A stretch of DNA of 64,000 nt, taken from the NCBI RefSeq assembly GCF_963966145.1, contig NC_091049.1:8246001-8310000 (forward strand). Direction: 5' to 3'. The stretch's first letter is position 1. Each line of letters begins with the position of its first letter. Below, piece by piece: positions 14,144 through 27,000 of the stretch. The notes under the pieces are model-generated. The model was not told the DNA's origin, searched no databases, and saw nothing but the letters and a program-made list of their open reading frames with translations. The DNA comes from Tenebrio molitor. Lineage: Eukaryota > Arthropoda > Insecta > Coleoptera > Tenebrionidae. Made by a program: the position numbers and the translations under genes.

Positions 14144-14431
14144 CGAAGTTCTAGCTAGCTATTTTGTGTTAGATATTTATTGTAAATGTGATCTGTTATC
14201 CTTGTATACTGTTAATTTATTTTTATATGGCCTTTGTAGTGAGGATTTTAGTATCTATTTTTTAAGATAAGGATGAGGTTTATTGTTTCGTTCTAGAGAC
14301 ATGCCGATGTGATATTTATGTCCACTGCTGGATTCATGGCAGCCACTATTTATGATTGCTCAATATTTTAGAATTAGGGATTTTTGCAAAAATCACCGTC
14401 AGTATTTTTGTATCATTTGTACATAGAAAGC

Positions 14432-14437
14432 AATAAA
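14432..14437 (+). terminator. Poly(A) signal of CD36 copy 1
   Basis: AATAAA 289 bp after the TAA stop, preceded by an AT-rich 3' UTR. The first canonical hexamer downstream of the gene. Confidence 0.7.
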
Positions 14438-14680
14438 TGAGGAAAAAAAGTTCTTGGCTTCCATTTTCAAAACTGTGACTACTACCAACATAAATTTGAC
14501 ACCAAATCACTTACCCTAATGCCTACACATATCAACAAACATTCGAACGAAAAAAATATAAATATGAAATTATAATTATTACTGTTTAATGTTAACAATT
14601 CTTCAAATGGTTGAATGTCGGAATAGAGGAAGCGGGTAGGAGAATTCAAAATCGCACCCAGCTCTCAACAATTCCATATC

Positions 14681-14686
14681 TTTATT
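14681..14686 (-). terminator. Poly(A) signal of VPS50
   Basis: AATAAA on the minus strand, about 140 bp beyond the VPS50 stop. Together with the signal at 14432 it marks two converging transcription units with about 240 bp between signals. Confidence 0.65.
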
Positions 14687-14823
14687 GTGTCAGTTTGTGC
14701 CCAATAAATAAATGTAAACGTCATTATCTGTGATAACATATAACGAATACCTGGCTATTAGTCTCGTAACTGTAACTGAACTCGATAATATCACATTTAT
14801 GCCGGGGAATCCCGCTCCTCGGG

Positions 14824-17800
14824 CTACCTCTCTCCTTGTCTCTCTGTCTCTTCAATAACTTGCAGTAACCTCTGTCTGGTCTTCTTGTTGCTCTGACAGG
14901 CGCAACTGACCAAACCGAACAAGTGTTTGGTCGAGTACTCCTAAGTATTGAACAAAAGCAAAAATTTCACATAACCTCACTTTTACGTCACACTCACCGT
15001 ATGGTCTTTGATCCACTTTTCCAGCTCAGGTTCTGGCAAATAAAACGCTTTGATGTAATGTTCGACGTACTCGCGATGGGGAACTGGACGCAGACCTGCG
15101 ATTTTCTCGAATTTTGTCAGAAACTGGATAAAATCGAGTTGCATGAGAGCTCGACCGCCGTTCGAACACTTCTTGGCTTCGCTAAAGCTAGAATCGGTTG
15201 ATTTAGGTCGATTTGTTCAAAATGGGACGAAATTCTTACCCTTGGACTAACGTGTGAGTTATTATGTGGGCGATACTTTCCCACAAAGAACTGGAAACTT
15301 CTGAGGCCACCGGCACTTTTACGGCTACTTCCTCTAATCTTAACGTAAAAATCTGGACCTCCTGGCAAATTAAAAACATAATAAACGATTGTTGACTCAG
15401 TTTTGGGTGATTACCCTTAGAATTAGGTCGATATAAGTGTTGTGCTGTGACATTACTTCCTTCACTTCCCAATTAATTCTCGACATGGAGATGAGTATCT
15501 GGCGTAGATCGAAGGCTTGAGCCCCAACTGCCATGTAAAGTGGCTTCCTCAAATCTTTGGCGCTTGAAATATTCTGCAATTTCCAAAATTTTTTGAAATT
15601 AGTGTCTTAACGAGTCGATATTGGCACCACTGTCGATTCGCTGTCTCTTTCTGGCCCAATACATACTCCAATCGGCCGTCTTCGTTTAGTTGACGTTGAG
15701 TGTTGACACGTCCTAACCTTATATATTATAAACATAACCTCGAAACAAGCATGGAAGAAAATACAATAAAAGTGGGTGATTTTATTATAGTGCAGCGGCA
15801 GGGCTACACGAAGCTGCACAAATTGAAAGCGCACGGGACTCTTTCGATTGGCAGTTTCAACGTGGAGATGGACAACGTCGTGGGTGAAAAGTACTCGGAC
15901 ACGTTCCAGATGAAGAATTGTCCCGCAAACAAGAGACTTTTCACCCTTGAGAAAGTCGACGAAGTGTCCTCGGCCAAGTCTGTCACCATCGAAAAGAGCG
16001 GCGTCGACAATCGCAACATTACCGACGACGGACAATCGCAAAATCTGACGACCGAACAGATCGACAAACTCAAATCTGAAGAGCTCAATTCGAACAACAT
16101 TGTAGAAAAACTGATAACCAACTCGAAAACGTTCAATTCAAAAACGGAGTACAGCCAAGAGAAATACATCAAGAAAAAAGAGAAAAAATATTTTGAATAT
16201 GTACAAATCAGGCACCCCACGATTCGACTCTTGGCGACGATGTTCTACAGACAAGACCCCGCCAAAACTCTCGGTATACGCATCGACGACCTGTCTCAAA
16301 TCATCACGTACTCTAACATACAGTCTCAAGGTACGCATCTGTTGTACGACAGTGGCACATCAGGGCTGATTCCCGCTGCGCTGCTCAATCAAATCGGACG
16401 CGACACCACCGCCCACTTGATCCACATCCACCCCGGAAACGAGTGTCAAAAAAGTGCCCTAGTTGCGATGAAATTTCCACAAGAACAACTGGACAGATGC
16501 GTCAACGTCAACTTGTACTCGGTGTTGAGGTGTTTCTATCAGAACAAAGACAGTTTCAGTGATGAACCTGTGAGTAAAAAAATGAAAATCGACGAGGAGG
16601 CGGGACCCAAGAAAGCCGGTTGGCAGAAAGACAACGAGAGGGCGTGTCGTTTGCTGGAAACGGGCGTGGACTCGCTTGTAATCACCGCCAAGGAACACCC
16701 CGTCACGATAGTCGACGAACTGGTCAAGTTTCTAAATGGGGGGCGGTACCTTGTGGTGTTTAGCTTGTCTCGAGAGCCTCTGCAGGAGCTTTACAACCAC
16801 CTCAAGGAGAAACTCGACTTCATCTACATCAGAATCGTGAACAATTTTATGCGGAACTATCAAGTGTTACCCGAGAGGACTCATCCGGAAGTGAACATGA
16901 CGACCGGCGGTTACATTCTGACGGCCTTCAAACTAGTGTCTTGATTTTAATAATCTAATAAAATCTCACCTGTGTGAAAAACTGTTGGAGCATTATTTTA
17001 TTGGTGGGAGGGATTAAAAACTCGAGAAATTCCTGCAGATACTCGTACTGTTTGGCCAGAAATATGACGCTTTCCACGCCCACTATCCTCTCGGCCAATC
17101 CGTGAAGCTGTTCGGGTTGAGTCAAGTCCACCATTGGTGAGAGGGTGGGCTTCACGATTTTGTACCCGTTGTCGCTTGTCACTGCTTCGAATTCCGTCAC
17201 TAGATTGTCCGAGATTTTCTTCAAAGTCGTGTTTAACTCGTTCGTGTATAAAGAATTACTCGCGACTCTCTGAAATAGACAAACACACAACTCAAAGTGG
17301 GCGTGGCTTAGAATTGACAACTCACAAGGTCGGCTGCGAAAAACGAGTGCACCGAGTAGAGATAAAAATCGAACAGTTGGTTCATGCAAGTTATTATCTG
17401 ATAAGCGATCGGCTTCAACAATCTAGACATCTGCAGATATTTTCCCATTTGTCTCAAGACGGAGAGAGTCGTGTTGGTAAGAATGAGAACTTTGTTGTTT
17501 TGTTTTTCTTTTTTCTTCACAACAGGACTGGAATGTTCGTCTTCGTACTCGTCGACGAAATCTCTCTTCAACTCCTCCGGTTCGTCGTCGCTCTCTTCGG
17601 AGAAATAACCGGAAGCGTCGTTCTCGCAAGCCAGAATATCCTCCTCGATGATGGTCTCGTCGAGACCTGAATCGAAAGGTGTGCCGCTCTCTGCGTACCT
17701 GACGAAGTAGTGCCCCACTATACTGCTGCCATCTTGCGAGTGATTCGACGAACAACACTCGGTCGAGTTGGTCGAGTAGCCGCCCCCGGGAGGCGGCCTC

Positions 17801-19510
17801 AGTTTGAAATTCTTCAAAATCGACCTCAACGACTTGAATTCTTGCAACTGCAAAATGGTAAATGTAGACTTGACCGGGCAAATCTCCCACATCTCGTTCT
17901 CCAGAAAAATCTTCAGCTCTTCCAGGCGTTGGACGTGGTAGTTTTTGAAATAGTTGACGCTCTGCTTTCGAATCGACTCTTGCAAGTCTTCAGATTTGCT
18001 CGAGCAGAACTCTTCGCCCACTTGGATGAGGCGGTGGACCACCCCCAGGACCTGGACGAACTGGTCGAATTTGTACGACGCTAAATCGGCGTTCAGCAAT
18101 AAACTGGACACTTTTCGCTGAACGTCGTCCCAGATTTTTGTCAAATTGTGATCCAGTTTCTGTCTGTTGAGATTTGTCTCTATACCAGGGTCAGTCTCTT
18201 GATCGTTGTGCCACTTGATCAACTGGTAATAGCTCAGGACTATTTTGAACAATACTTTGCATAAACTAATCAGACACGGGATGAAAACGTCGGTCCCGAT
18301 ACTCTAACATAAAAGAAAGAAAAGTTACAAAGAAGTGAGGTTATGATGAGCAAGTACCTGACACAACGTTTTGTACGGATTTTTTCCGCTATTGTCGCTG
18401 TTTTCGAGTACTTCAGCTGAAGTGACGTACGAATGGACGACATTTAACGATGTGTTGTAAATTGCTGTAATATAGTGAACATGTAAATTGTCGATCATTG
18501 ACATTTCAGACTTGTCGAGTAAGTTGTAGGCCAGTTGCAATTTTTGGTAGCGTTGGGGGTCAAAATGATAACATGTCTGCAATTGATCAATCAGTACTGA
18601 CAAAACGTTGATTTCATCTGAAAAACCTGAGACAGGACTCTGTCAAGTTGTCCATCGGTGTTCTCCAAAGTCTCTTGTAATTTGTAGGTTAGGGCCGCTA
18701 CACAACTGAAATGCCGATATTTCGTGGCGATTTTGTGACACCTTTTCAATTCTATAATCGCCCCGGCATAGTCCTCCTCGCTCAAGAGCACTTGGAGGCG
18801 TTTATCAAAACTATGCTGAAACATAACCTCAAACGTCAAATCCCACATAACCACAAACCTTACCAAATGTTTGATCATTTTGAGATTATTCAAGAGATTC
18901 TGTGCGAGTTTACGCTTCCTGTAATTAGCCAAGAGCCCCAAGCACGCTTTGAACTGATTTGCGGCGACATTCAAGTGCTTCCTGCTGTCTTTGCACTGTT
19001 CGAGCGTGTCCCTAACCTGTTCTAATATCTCCAAGACCTTCTCGAACTCGGCGTTGCAGCCGCTCTGGTGCTCCAAAATCAACTGGAGCACTTTCTTCGA
19101 CACAACCTGGTGTTGTTGCTTCAGGTTTTTGAAGTCGCGCTGGATCTGGTCACAGTCGAGGACATCTGGCAACTTCTACGAGTAAAAACGGTAATTTGTG
19201 CGAGTCGCAAGTGGAGACAATCACCCCCAGTTCGAATCTGCAAATGTCGAAATCCGACTTCATGGAGAAATAGGCCGCTTCGATGCTCTCCAAGATTTCT
19301 TGGTCGGCTGGTCGGTCAGTCTCTGCTACAGTTTTGCTGTTGATGGAGAGGTTCTCGACTTGGGAGAAGTGATAGTTGGCGTCGGAAAAACCCATCGAGG
19401 GGATTTTGGGGGTCTGAAACGTGAAGTTGCGAAGAAGGTTCGCTCGATGCGCGGAAAAAACTGACCTGTTTGTTGATCAGACCCAGGATCTTGTGCTTCA
19501 ATTCGTCCAT
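14824..19510 (-). CDS. VPS50: VPS50 / syndetin (EARP complex subunit)
   Basis: Subunit specific to the endosome-associated recycling protein complex, which tethers recycling endosomes with VPS51-53. Exons in transcript order: 19510-19466, 19413-19225, 19175-18864, 18815-18627, 18576-18358, 18303-17326, 17269-16970, 15573-15415, 15361-15240, 15187-14998 and 14940-14824. All phases agree, giving 939 residues against 964 in human. Family landmarks are the LKQQHQVVSKK coiled coil, SEEDYAGAI, the near-invariant LQESIRKQSVNYFKNYH block, an acidic stretch ending PEELKRDFVDEYEDE, then LTNTTLSVLRQMGKY. The C-terminal part has VMSQHNTYID and KKCSNGGRALMQLDF. Exon 5 is placed at TCYHFDPQRY because this alone aligns without a stop. 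Introns are near 50 bp except the seventh (15574-16969), which houses TRMT6. The 5' end faces the Atrophin promoter. Confidence 0.93.
15751..16944 (+). CDS. TRMT6: tRNA (adenine-58-N1) methyltransferase non-catalytic subunit TRMT6
   Basis: TRMT6 (yeast Gcd10/Trm6) pairs with the catalytic TRMT61A to make m1A58 in tRNAs, including initiator tRNA-Met. This is a single-exon gene of 397 residues (human 497). The ATG at 15751 is chosen over upstream non-ATG codons because it gives MEENTIKVGDFIIVQRQGYT, the normal Gcd10 N-terminus. The core has YVQIRHPTIRLLATMFYRQD, then DPAKTLGIRIDDLSQI and YDSGTSGLIPAALLNQIG. The C-terminal Rossmann-like half follows, ending TTGGYILTAFKL as in other Trm6 proteins. 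A lysine- and glutamate-rich insert lies at about residues 90-145. The gene sits wholly inside intron 7 of VPS50 on the opposite strand, filling 1.19 kb of a 1.4 kb intron. An AACATAACCTC motif lies just before the ATG. Confidence 0.93.
   Translation: MEENTIKVGDFIIVQRQGYTKLHKLKAHGTLSIGSFNVEMDNVVGEKYSDTFQMKNCPANKRLFTLEKVDEVSSAKSVTIEKSGVDNRNITDDGQSQNLTTEQIDKLKSEELNSNNIVEKLITNSKTFNSKTEYSQEKYIKKKEKKYFEYVQIRHPTIRLLATMFYRQDPAKTLGIRIDDLSQIITYSNIQSQGTHLLYDSGTSGLIPAALLNQIGRDTTAHLIHIHPGNECQKSALVAMKFPQEQLDRCVNVNLYSVLRCFYQNKDSFSDEPVSKKMKIDEEAGPKKAGWQKDNERACRLLETGVDSLVITAKEHPVTIVDELVKFLNGGRYLVVFSLSREPLQELYNHLKEKLDFIYIRIVNNFMRNYQVLPERTHPEVNMTTGGYILTAFKLVS
16957..16962 (+). terminator. Poly(A) signal of TRMT6
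   Basis: AATAAA 13 bp after the TRMT6 stop and only 7 bp from the VPS50 exon that begins at 16970. The TRMT6 mRNA end therefore probably runs into antisense of a VPS50 splice donor. Confidence 0.65.
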
Positions 19511-21093
19511 TTTACACAATTAGCACTTAACTGTTATTTGTTGTGCACCGAATATAAATTATTTATTATTTACATCCATAACGGCAAGTGACGTTAGTGT
19601 CAAAATTGCGACGTTTAATTGACAGGTCCTCTACCGGCTGACATCTCAGTTGATAAGAGCAGATCGCTATCTGACTTGAACGAACAAATAAAAACAACAA
19701 ATCGATTATGCGAGTGGAATACGGTGTGGGCGCTCTCGTTTCTTGGTGTTGCGGTGATTCGTGACGAGATTAGTAAATTTGGAGTGTTTATTTAGCCTGC
19801 GATTGTGGATTTGGCACCTTGCCGGATAGATGGCGCCGCGGACGCTTACTTGTGAATGAACAAATCAAGGAAGGCCAAGTTAAAATGGCTGACTGAATCG
19901 ATAACACTATTATACGATATTTTGTGTGCAATTTCGTGCTTTTCGGGGCTCCAAAAACGTGTTCAGAGTGTGCAGAAGAGGTGGTGCGGTGCGTGGTGAC
20001 GACGAGACGTCGAAATAACACCGTCGACGCGGCCCTATCCTGTCGAACACTTCCCGCAGACTTTTATTTATTATGTAGCGACAGCTTTGAGGTAGGTGTG
20101 CGATACGGGGGCAGTTTCGGTCGTCCCCCGGCCTTCGTGGCGCGGCCCCCTTCGATCTTCCGGTGGCGGAAATCGACGCCCGACGCTCATTTGTTTGCGC
20201 CGCTAATTATCCCGATTGACAAGTTAATTGTTATGTATACAAGTCGGTGTGGGGGTGGGGGGTGGATTAACGGGTTAATTTGTTAAATGATTGCGTGCGC
20301 GGCCCGATGACGGCCCTTTCACGGCCCGTCGGCGGCGTCTTTGATTACATCTAGAAGGCTGCCGCCGGATTTCCGCCGCTAATTGTTACGGTAATTTCAT
20401 CATCGATTGTCTTTTGTTCGTCGTGGAAGTGTCGAAGGTGTCATCGCTTGGTTTTTATCGTCCGACGTAAAAATAAATATGGTCGTTAAAATGTCATTTC
20501 GTCGTCAAGTCTTTTAAATTGATCGTTTGGCCGGCGCTATTGATTTTTCATTTAATCACGTCGTAAAAACGTATTTTCGTCAAGGACTGGCACGTTTCGA
20601 AACAATCGCAGGCGTCGAGCTGCGGCGGCGGCGAAAAAAAAAAAGAAAGTCGCAACCGGAAGTCGGACTCGCATTCGCATGTTTTTGCGCCAACTGACCA
20701 CGCGTAATCGCGATAATGATCAATCAGAGGCGGCGAGATGATCGCCGCTAATAGTGTCGCCCGAGGGGAGGCACGATTTATGACGGTCGGAGCGGGGCCG
20801 CGCCGAAATGGCGCCCGAGGGGAGGCAAAAGCAGTAGCGCAGCGGGGGGTCCCAAAAGAGCCGAATTAAAAAAAAATTCGCTTCGCGGTAGTTAGTGTCG
20901 ATGCATGCCAAAACCGCTCCCATTCCCCCTTTTCTTTCTTGGTTGCGCCAGCGGCGGCGATTCGTTCAAAGACGCGGGGGCTGTACTTTAATCTTGAAGC
21001 CTCGCGTGACGATTAAATCATGTTTTCTTATTTTCCAGAAACATGTAATTACGGGTACGACTCGACGTTCCGTAAAAAATAATACCGTTCGTA
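19511..21093. other. Divergent VPS50/Atrophin promoter region and Atrophin 5' UTR
   Basis: VPS50 starts leftward at 19510 and Atrophin rightward. A likely non-coding first exon of Atrophin ends at a donor near 20091 (GAG then GTAGGT). A second 5' UTR piece starts after TTTTCCAG at about 21040 and runs into the ATG. The intron between is unusually GC-rich, with GGCGGCGG runs and a 15-bp direct repeat GCCCGAGGGGAGGCA near 20759 and 20812. No coding exon was recognised. Confidence 0.5.
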
Positions 21094-24000
21094 ATGGCTA
21101 CTACGCAAGGAGAAATTAGGGTGGGTCCCGGCAACCAGGTAAAAGATATTTATGTACGTGAGACCGACAACACGGTAACATTCAATCAAAATTTTTTATT
21201 CGAAATTAGGGTCGATACTAGACATGACGTGGTCTCTCCTCTGACACCGCCATCTCTAGATTCGACCGGTACTTATTGGCATGTTATATATCTATTGGCA
21301 AAATTGCACGACTTCCGGGGTATTTTGGTTGTTGTATATCATAATCGAAGCATGTTGGTAGAACTGGTTGGAACTTACTAGAGACGTAACTGCAACCAGA
21401 CTTACTACTGCGATAGTACTAGTAGTACTTTGTATATAATACCCCCGCCAGTTCCATCCCCACCACAGTTTTCGACGATCCCGTAGCTGTCTTGATTATT
21501 TGGACTATAAACGAAGTACGGTACTACTCTTGTTGTCGGCCTACTCTGTTCTCCGCTTCTTTTTTATTACCGACGGTACTACCACCAGAGCTCTAGATCT
21601 AATCTCGAAACGATCTCAGGCACGCTTGCCTGAATACCGTCCGGGTGTATCGCCGGAATTGCTGTCTCCCGATCCGGAACAGACCCGCATCAGGGAGGAA
21701 CTGAGATGGGTACCTGCCATGACTCTAGACTCGGACCTGCTCATGTACCTCAGGGCGGCCAGATCTATGGCCGCTTTCGCCGGTATGTGTGACGGCGGCT
21801 GTCCGGAAGACGGCGCCAATGCAGCGTCACGTGACGACACCACCATCAACGCACTAGACGTGGTACGTATCCGCCCCCGCCCCGCCCACGAACCGATCAA
21901 AACTACGGTTTCAGCTGCACGACTCCGGCTACGATCCGGGCAAGGCTCTGCAAGCTTTGGTCAAGTGCCCGGTACCTAAAGGTATCGACAAGAAGTGGAG
22001 CGAAGAGGAGACCAAACGTTTCGTCAAGGGACTGAGACAATTCGGAAAGAACTTCTTCAGGATCCGCAAGGATCTGCTGCCTCACAGAGACACGGTAAGT
22101 ACTCGAGGGACACTTGGACTTGGCTTGTCTGATCGATACGTCTCAGCCCGAACTCGTCGAGTTCTACTATCTGTGGAAGAAGACTCCGGGAGCTAACAAT
22201 AATAGACCGCACAGGAGGAGGCGTCAAGGTTCGTTGAGACGAATCAGAAACACGCGAAACTCTAGAGGCGGTAACGCCCCACCTGCAGGTAAGCCACGCC
22301 CTCTCACTCTGATTCGTTGATTCAGTGCGAGCGTAGGACGCACCGGAACGCCCGCCGAAACCGAGAGCAGTAGGCCGAGTCCCCAGCCAGGCAAGGAACC
22401 AGGCGAAACCAGTTCCGTGACCGAAGACGACAATTCCGAGGATGACAGTGACAGTAGGGAAGCACAATATCGATGCTCGCACTGCTTCACCACTAGTAAG
22501 TTGGCGTTGAAGGTGCGAGTGGAGGTGATGACATGATGAATTTTTAAGATTCGAAAGACTGGCAACCCGCCGGTAAGGACCGTCAATTGTTGTGTTGGGA
22601 CTGCAGGGCCCACCTGAAGAAGACCAACGAGCTTCCGCCGCTGACAGCCCCGGCCGCGATCAGCGGAACCCCTCCAATCGGTAAGTTCGTCGGCATCTGG
22701 TTTTTTGTAGAGGGTAAAGCGTCGTTGCAGAGAGTCCCGACGCCAGTCCGCAGCGAATGAGGACGCGGAACAAGGCTGCGAAGGAGCAGAACTCGAATCG
22801 AGCACGGCCGAAACGGGGCGGCACCGAAACGCCCGAACCGAAAACTCCAATCAAACAGGCCAACATGGACAAGAACACGCCCACGCCGAACCCGGCCACG
22901 CCCGCCAAGAAGAAAGGCAAGTCGGAGAAATCGGATACGCCTTCCAAGAACCGCAAGCGCGCCCAAGACAAAATCGACGACGCGGAAGTCGACGAGAAGG
23001 AGCTCGGATTGTTCAAGAAGAAGCGCGAACGTGCGGAGAGTCCGTCGAGCGTGACGACGGATTCGGGGTCGATCAACGACGACGTCGAGGCGAACGAGCC
23101 GGAAGCGGAGGCGGTGGAGAGTGCGCCGACCACAACTGCGCAGACGACGACGACCACGACGACGGTGAGTCAGGAAGGTGCGAAACCGGCGAAGACGGAA
23201 AGCGGGGAGGAGAGAGGGGCGGTCGTCGCGGTCCCGCCCACCGTTCCTGTGATAGTGTCGACGAAAGCCACACCCCCCAGTGTGGAGCCGCTCCCTCTCA
23301 ACGTTTCGATACGTCTGCCGGACGACATCAACGAGAGGAAGAATCTGATCAAGAGCACGCCGGAGGTCAAGGATCTGAAGTTCGGGTCGGATGTTTTGAA
23401 AAAGGAAACGTCGAAATCGGAACCCATCGCGAATAAAGTAGAGAAGGAGGTGAAGGACGAGGTGAAAGAAATTCCAGAGAAGTTCAAAACTGAGTTGATC
23501 ATACCCAAAGTGGTGACCATGGACAAAGTGATAATCAAGGAGGAGGTGGAGTCGAGTAACGAGGCGATCAATCTGAACTCGAAGGAAGACGGTGTCTACA
23601 AAGAGAATTTGTTCGTACCCCAGAACATGATCAAGGATCAAATCAATTTTAGCTTGAAGGAACCGATTTTGAACCATTACCCGCAAGAGAACCATCCGTT
23701 GAACTTGAAGGATACGAGTCAGCAGCACGAGAGGGGGAAGGAACAGATTGTCAACATGAACCATTCGTCGTTCATCAAAGACGTGAAACAGGAACCCAAT
23801 TACGGGTACAATCAGAACAAACCGACGTCGTTGTGTCATTCGATGAACAACATGATAAAGCTAGAACCACACGACGAGCCCATGGAATTGACGAGTCAGA
23901 CGAGGAGCGAGAATTTCTCCAGCAGCAACACTCAGCCCCAACCTCTGAACATACCTACGGTGATTCCCTCCACACAGTTGCCTCCGACAGGAGGTGGAAA

Positions 24001-27000
24001 TAGATCGGGTGACTTCGACGAAGAGAAACAAAGAGTTGAAAAGTTGGAGAGACCGGAACGGATAGATAGACCCGAAAGAACGGATTTAGGACCCATCACG
24101 TCTTCCTCTATCGGTCAACCGCCCATACCGAGTCTGATGCAGTCGAGTAATCTTGTGACTATTGGTGGTAGTCAACCTCCTCCGATGAGTCATTACGGTT
24201 ACATGGCGTACAACCATCCCCAATCGCCGCGAGCGCACGACACCAAGAACCACCAGAATCAGAACGAACCGCAGAACCTTAAGATAAAACAGGAAGTTCC
24301 TGACAATTCGACGAGTCAGAGCAGCTCGATGCCTCCCTCGCACTATTCCCAAAGCTTACCCCCTTCATCCACGCCCACTTTCATCTCTCCATCGTCTAGT
24401 CACATGCAAAGCGACCCGCTTCAGAGTTTGAAGGACGTGAAAGTCCCCGGATATCTTCCGCCGCCTCCGGAACAGACCCAGTCGAGCACCGAGAGACCGC
24501 CTTCGGGGCCGGCCGTCGACAACATAAAGAAAGAACCCGAATTCACGATGGCTCCGCCCACGAGCAGGGCCAGCCCAGCCCAGATCCAGTCGGAGAAGTG
24601 TACCACCCCGAAAACTACGACCACGCCCACTCCGGTCGCTCAGACTCCGCCCGGAACGAACTCGCCGCATTCTGCGATCAACTTGATCAGTCCCAGCGCG
24701 GGACCGCCCCCTTCCGCGTCGTTACCTCAACCGATGCATCCGTCTCAGGGCGGAGGACCCTCGTATCCGGGATCCCTCCATCCGTCGCACGCTCTGATGC
24801 ATCCGTCGTTCTTGCACGCGATGCACCAGTTCCACACGCATCCCTACTCGGGCTATCCCTTCCCTTATCCCTACCCCTATCCGGTGCCGCAGCCGCACGC
24901 GATCCCGCCGCCGTCCACGCGACCCGAACTGGCCAAAACGATAGACACGGTGAGTGCGACGGTGCTGTCGGCGCAGCACACGTCCAGCAGCACCATGACG
25001 GCGAAGAGGGAGATACGAGAGAACGACGGGGAGGGCGCCGAGAGGCACCAGACCCACGAGATGACGTTGACGCATCACCAGTCGACGTCGCATCACAGTT
25101 CGGTGCACGCCAGCACCGAGAAACAGAGCTACGGGGGCGGGGCCAGTCATTCGATCACGATAAGTCACTCGACGAGCACGAGCTCCAGTCAGTCGGTCCA
25201 ACACAAGGTCAACCAGAAGACGGTGAGGACGAGCTCGCCGCATCCACCGGTTTCGCAACAACAGTCGACCACCACGTCCAACATGAACCATTCTTCGTCG
25301 AGCAGCAACCATCAACACACCCATCACCACACCCACCATCACGACAGACTGTCGCCGGCCAATCCGCTGCTGCGGATGCACAAAGCTCCGCCTCCGCCGC
25401 AGACCAATCCCCATCACTTGATGATCCAGCCGCCGAGCATGGGACACCACCCGCAGCCTCTAGGCCCGCCGGCCATGACAGGAAACAGCTCTCTCGACGC
25501 TCTGAGAGCTCACGCCGCTCAAGCCGCCGCCAATATGCAGCAAAACGCGATGCATCCGCCCAGCACGTCTCCGATGAACGCTCCGCCTCCGCCCAAAGCT
25601 CCACCCGTCGAAGAAGTCAAGGTGGAGCCCGAACCGGATCCGGTACCGGAGGAGGAAGGTCAGACCAGTCCGATCGGACCGCCCAGAGGACCCTCCCCCG
25701 AACCCAGAGTGGAGGATACAGAGTGCCACAGGAGCCAGTCAGCAATGTAAGTCGTCAACTTTGATCATAATTGACATCGGTAATGATTGTCGGTTTCAGA
25801 TTCTTGCGGCACTGGAACCGCGGCGATTACAACTCTTGCACCAGGACCGATCTGACCTTCAAGCCGGTTCCGGATTCGAAATTGGCGCGGAAGAGAGAAG
25901 AGCGCTTGCGGAAACAGGCAGAGCGCGAGCGTGAGGAAAGGGAGAGGGCACAACAGGCGCAAGCCCGCAAAAACACCACCCCCGAGAAACCCGACATCAA
26001 GCCTCCGTCGAGGGGGCCTCTGGAGACGGTGTCCTCGCCTTACGAACGCTTCCCCCGACCCGGATTCAACGACACTCCCGCATTGAGACAACTGTCTGAG
26101 TACGCCAGACCTCACGCCGGTTTCAGTCCGGGACACATGCAGAGGTCGCTGCTGCCTCCGGCCCACGTGATGGACCCCATCATGCAGTACCAATTGAACA
26201 GCATGTACGGTCCCGGGGCGAGAGAGCGCCTCGAACTGGAACACTTGGAGCGCGAGAAACGCGAGAGAGAGATGAGGGAAATCCGGGAGAGGGAGCTGAA
26301 CGAGAGACTGAAGGAGGAGATAATGAAGACGGGAATGCGCGGCCCGCCCAACCCCATGGATCCCCATTGGATGGAAATTCAGAGGAGGTGGGGCTTGAGT
26401 GGTTACTCGTCTCGCGATTGGCTGACGCGCTTTTACAGGTACGCAGCGGCGGGACTCGCAGGTCCGGGCGGTCCCGCCGGTCTACCCCTCCACCACCTCG
26501 CCTTCTACCCAGGGGCGGGTAGCAGCGCTCAACTGTCGCAACTGGAGAGGGAACGTCTGGAAAGACTCGGAATACCGGCCCCTCCGGGCCCACCAGGTCC
26601 TCCCGGTGCCCCTCCCGGCCACCCGCACCACCCACACGCCGCGCAACTCGAAGCAGCCGAGAGGTTGGCCTTGGCGACGGACCCGATGGTACAAGTAGCG
26701 TGTCCAGTCAGGTGTTTGAAATAATGAAAGTTTTTTTACGCAGGTGCGGCTCCAAATGGCCGGAATTTCTCCCGAATATCACGCACACACTCACGCTCAT
26801 ACACATGCACATACACATCTGCATCTCCATCCACAGCAGCAGCAGGCCCAGCAGGAGGCGGCGGCGGCTGCGGCGGGATTCCCCCTACCAGGTAAGTCTC
26901 GTTGCGTCGAACAACTGCTCTGCCACATTGCTGAAGGATGAAAGCGGAGCTTGCGACAAACGACCCCGGACCGGTCTCGCTCCGTCTTTTAAGCAAGCGA

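Noticed and set aside
22583..23839. 418-residue open frame antisense to Atrophin
   Set aside because: Lies opposite the well-supported Atrophin exon. Arg/Leu/His-rich composition is what antisense of GC-rich Ser/Glu/Lys codons gives, and no domain is recognisable.
24598..25764. 388-residue plus-strand frame overlapping Atrophin
   Set aside because: Shifted frame within the 3 kb Atrophin exon. GC-rich sequence lacks stops; no start context or domain.
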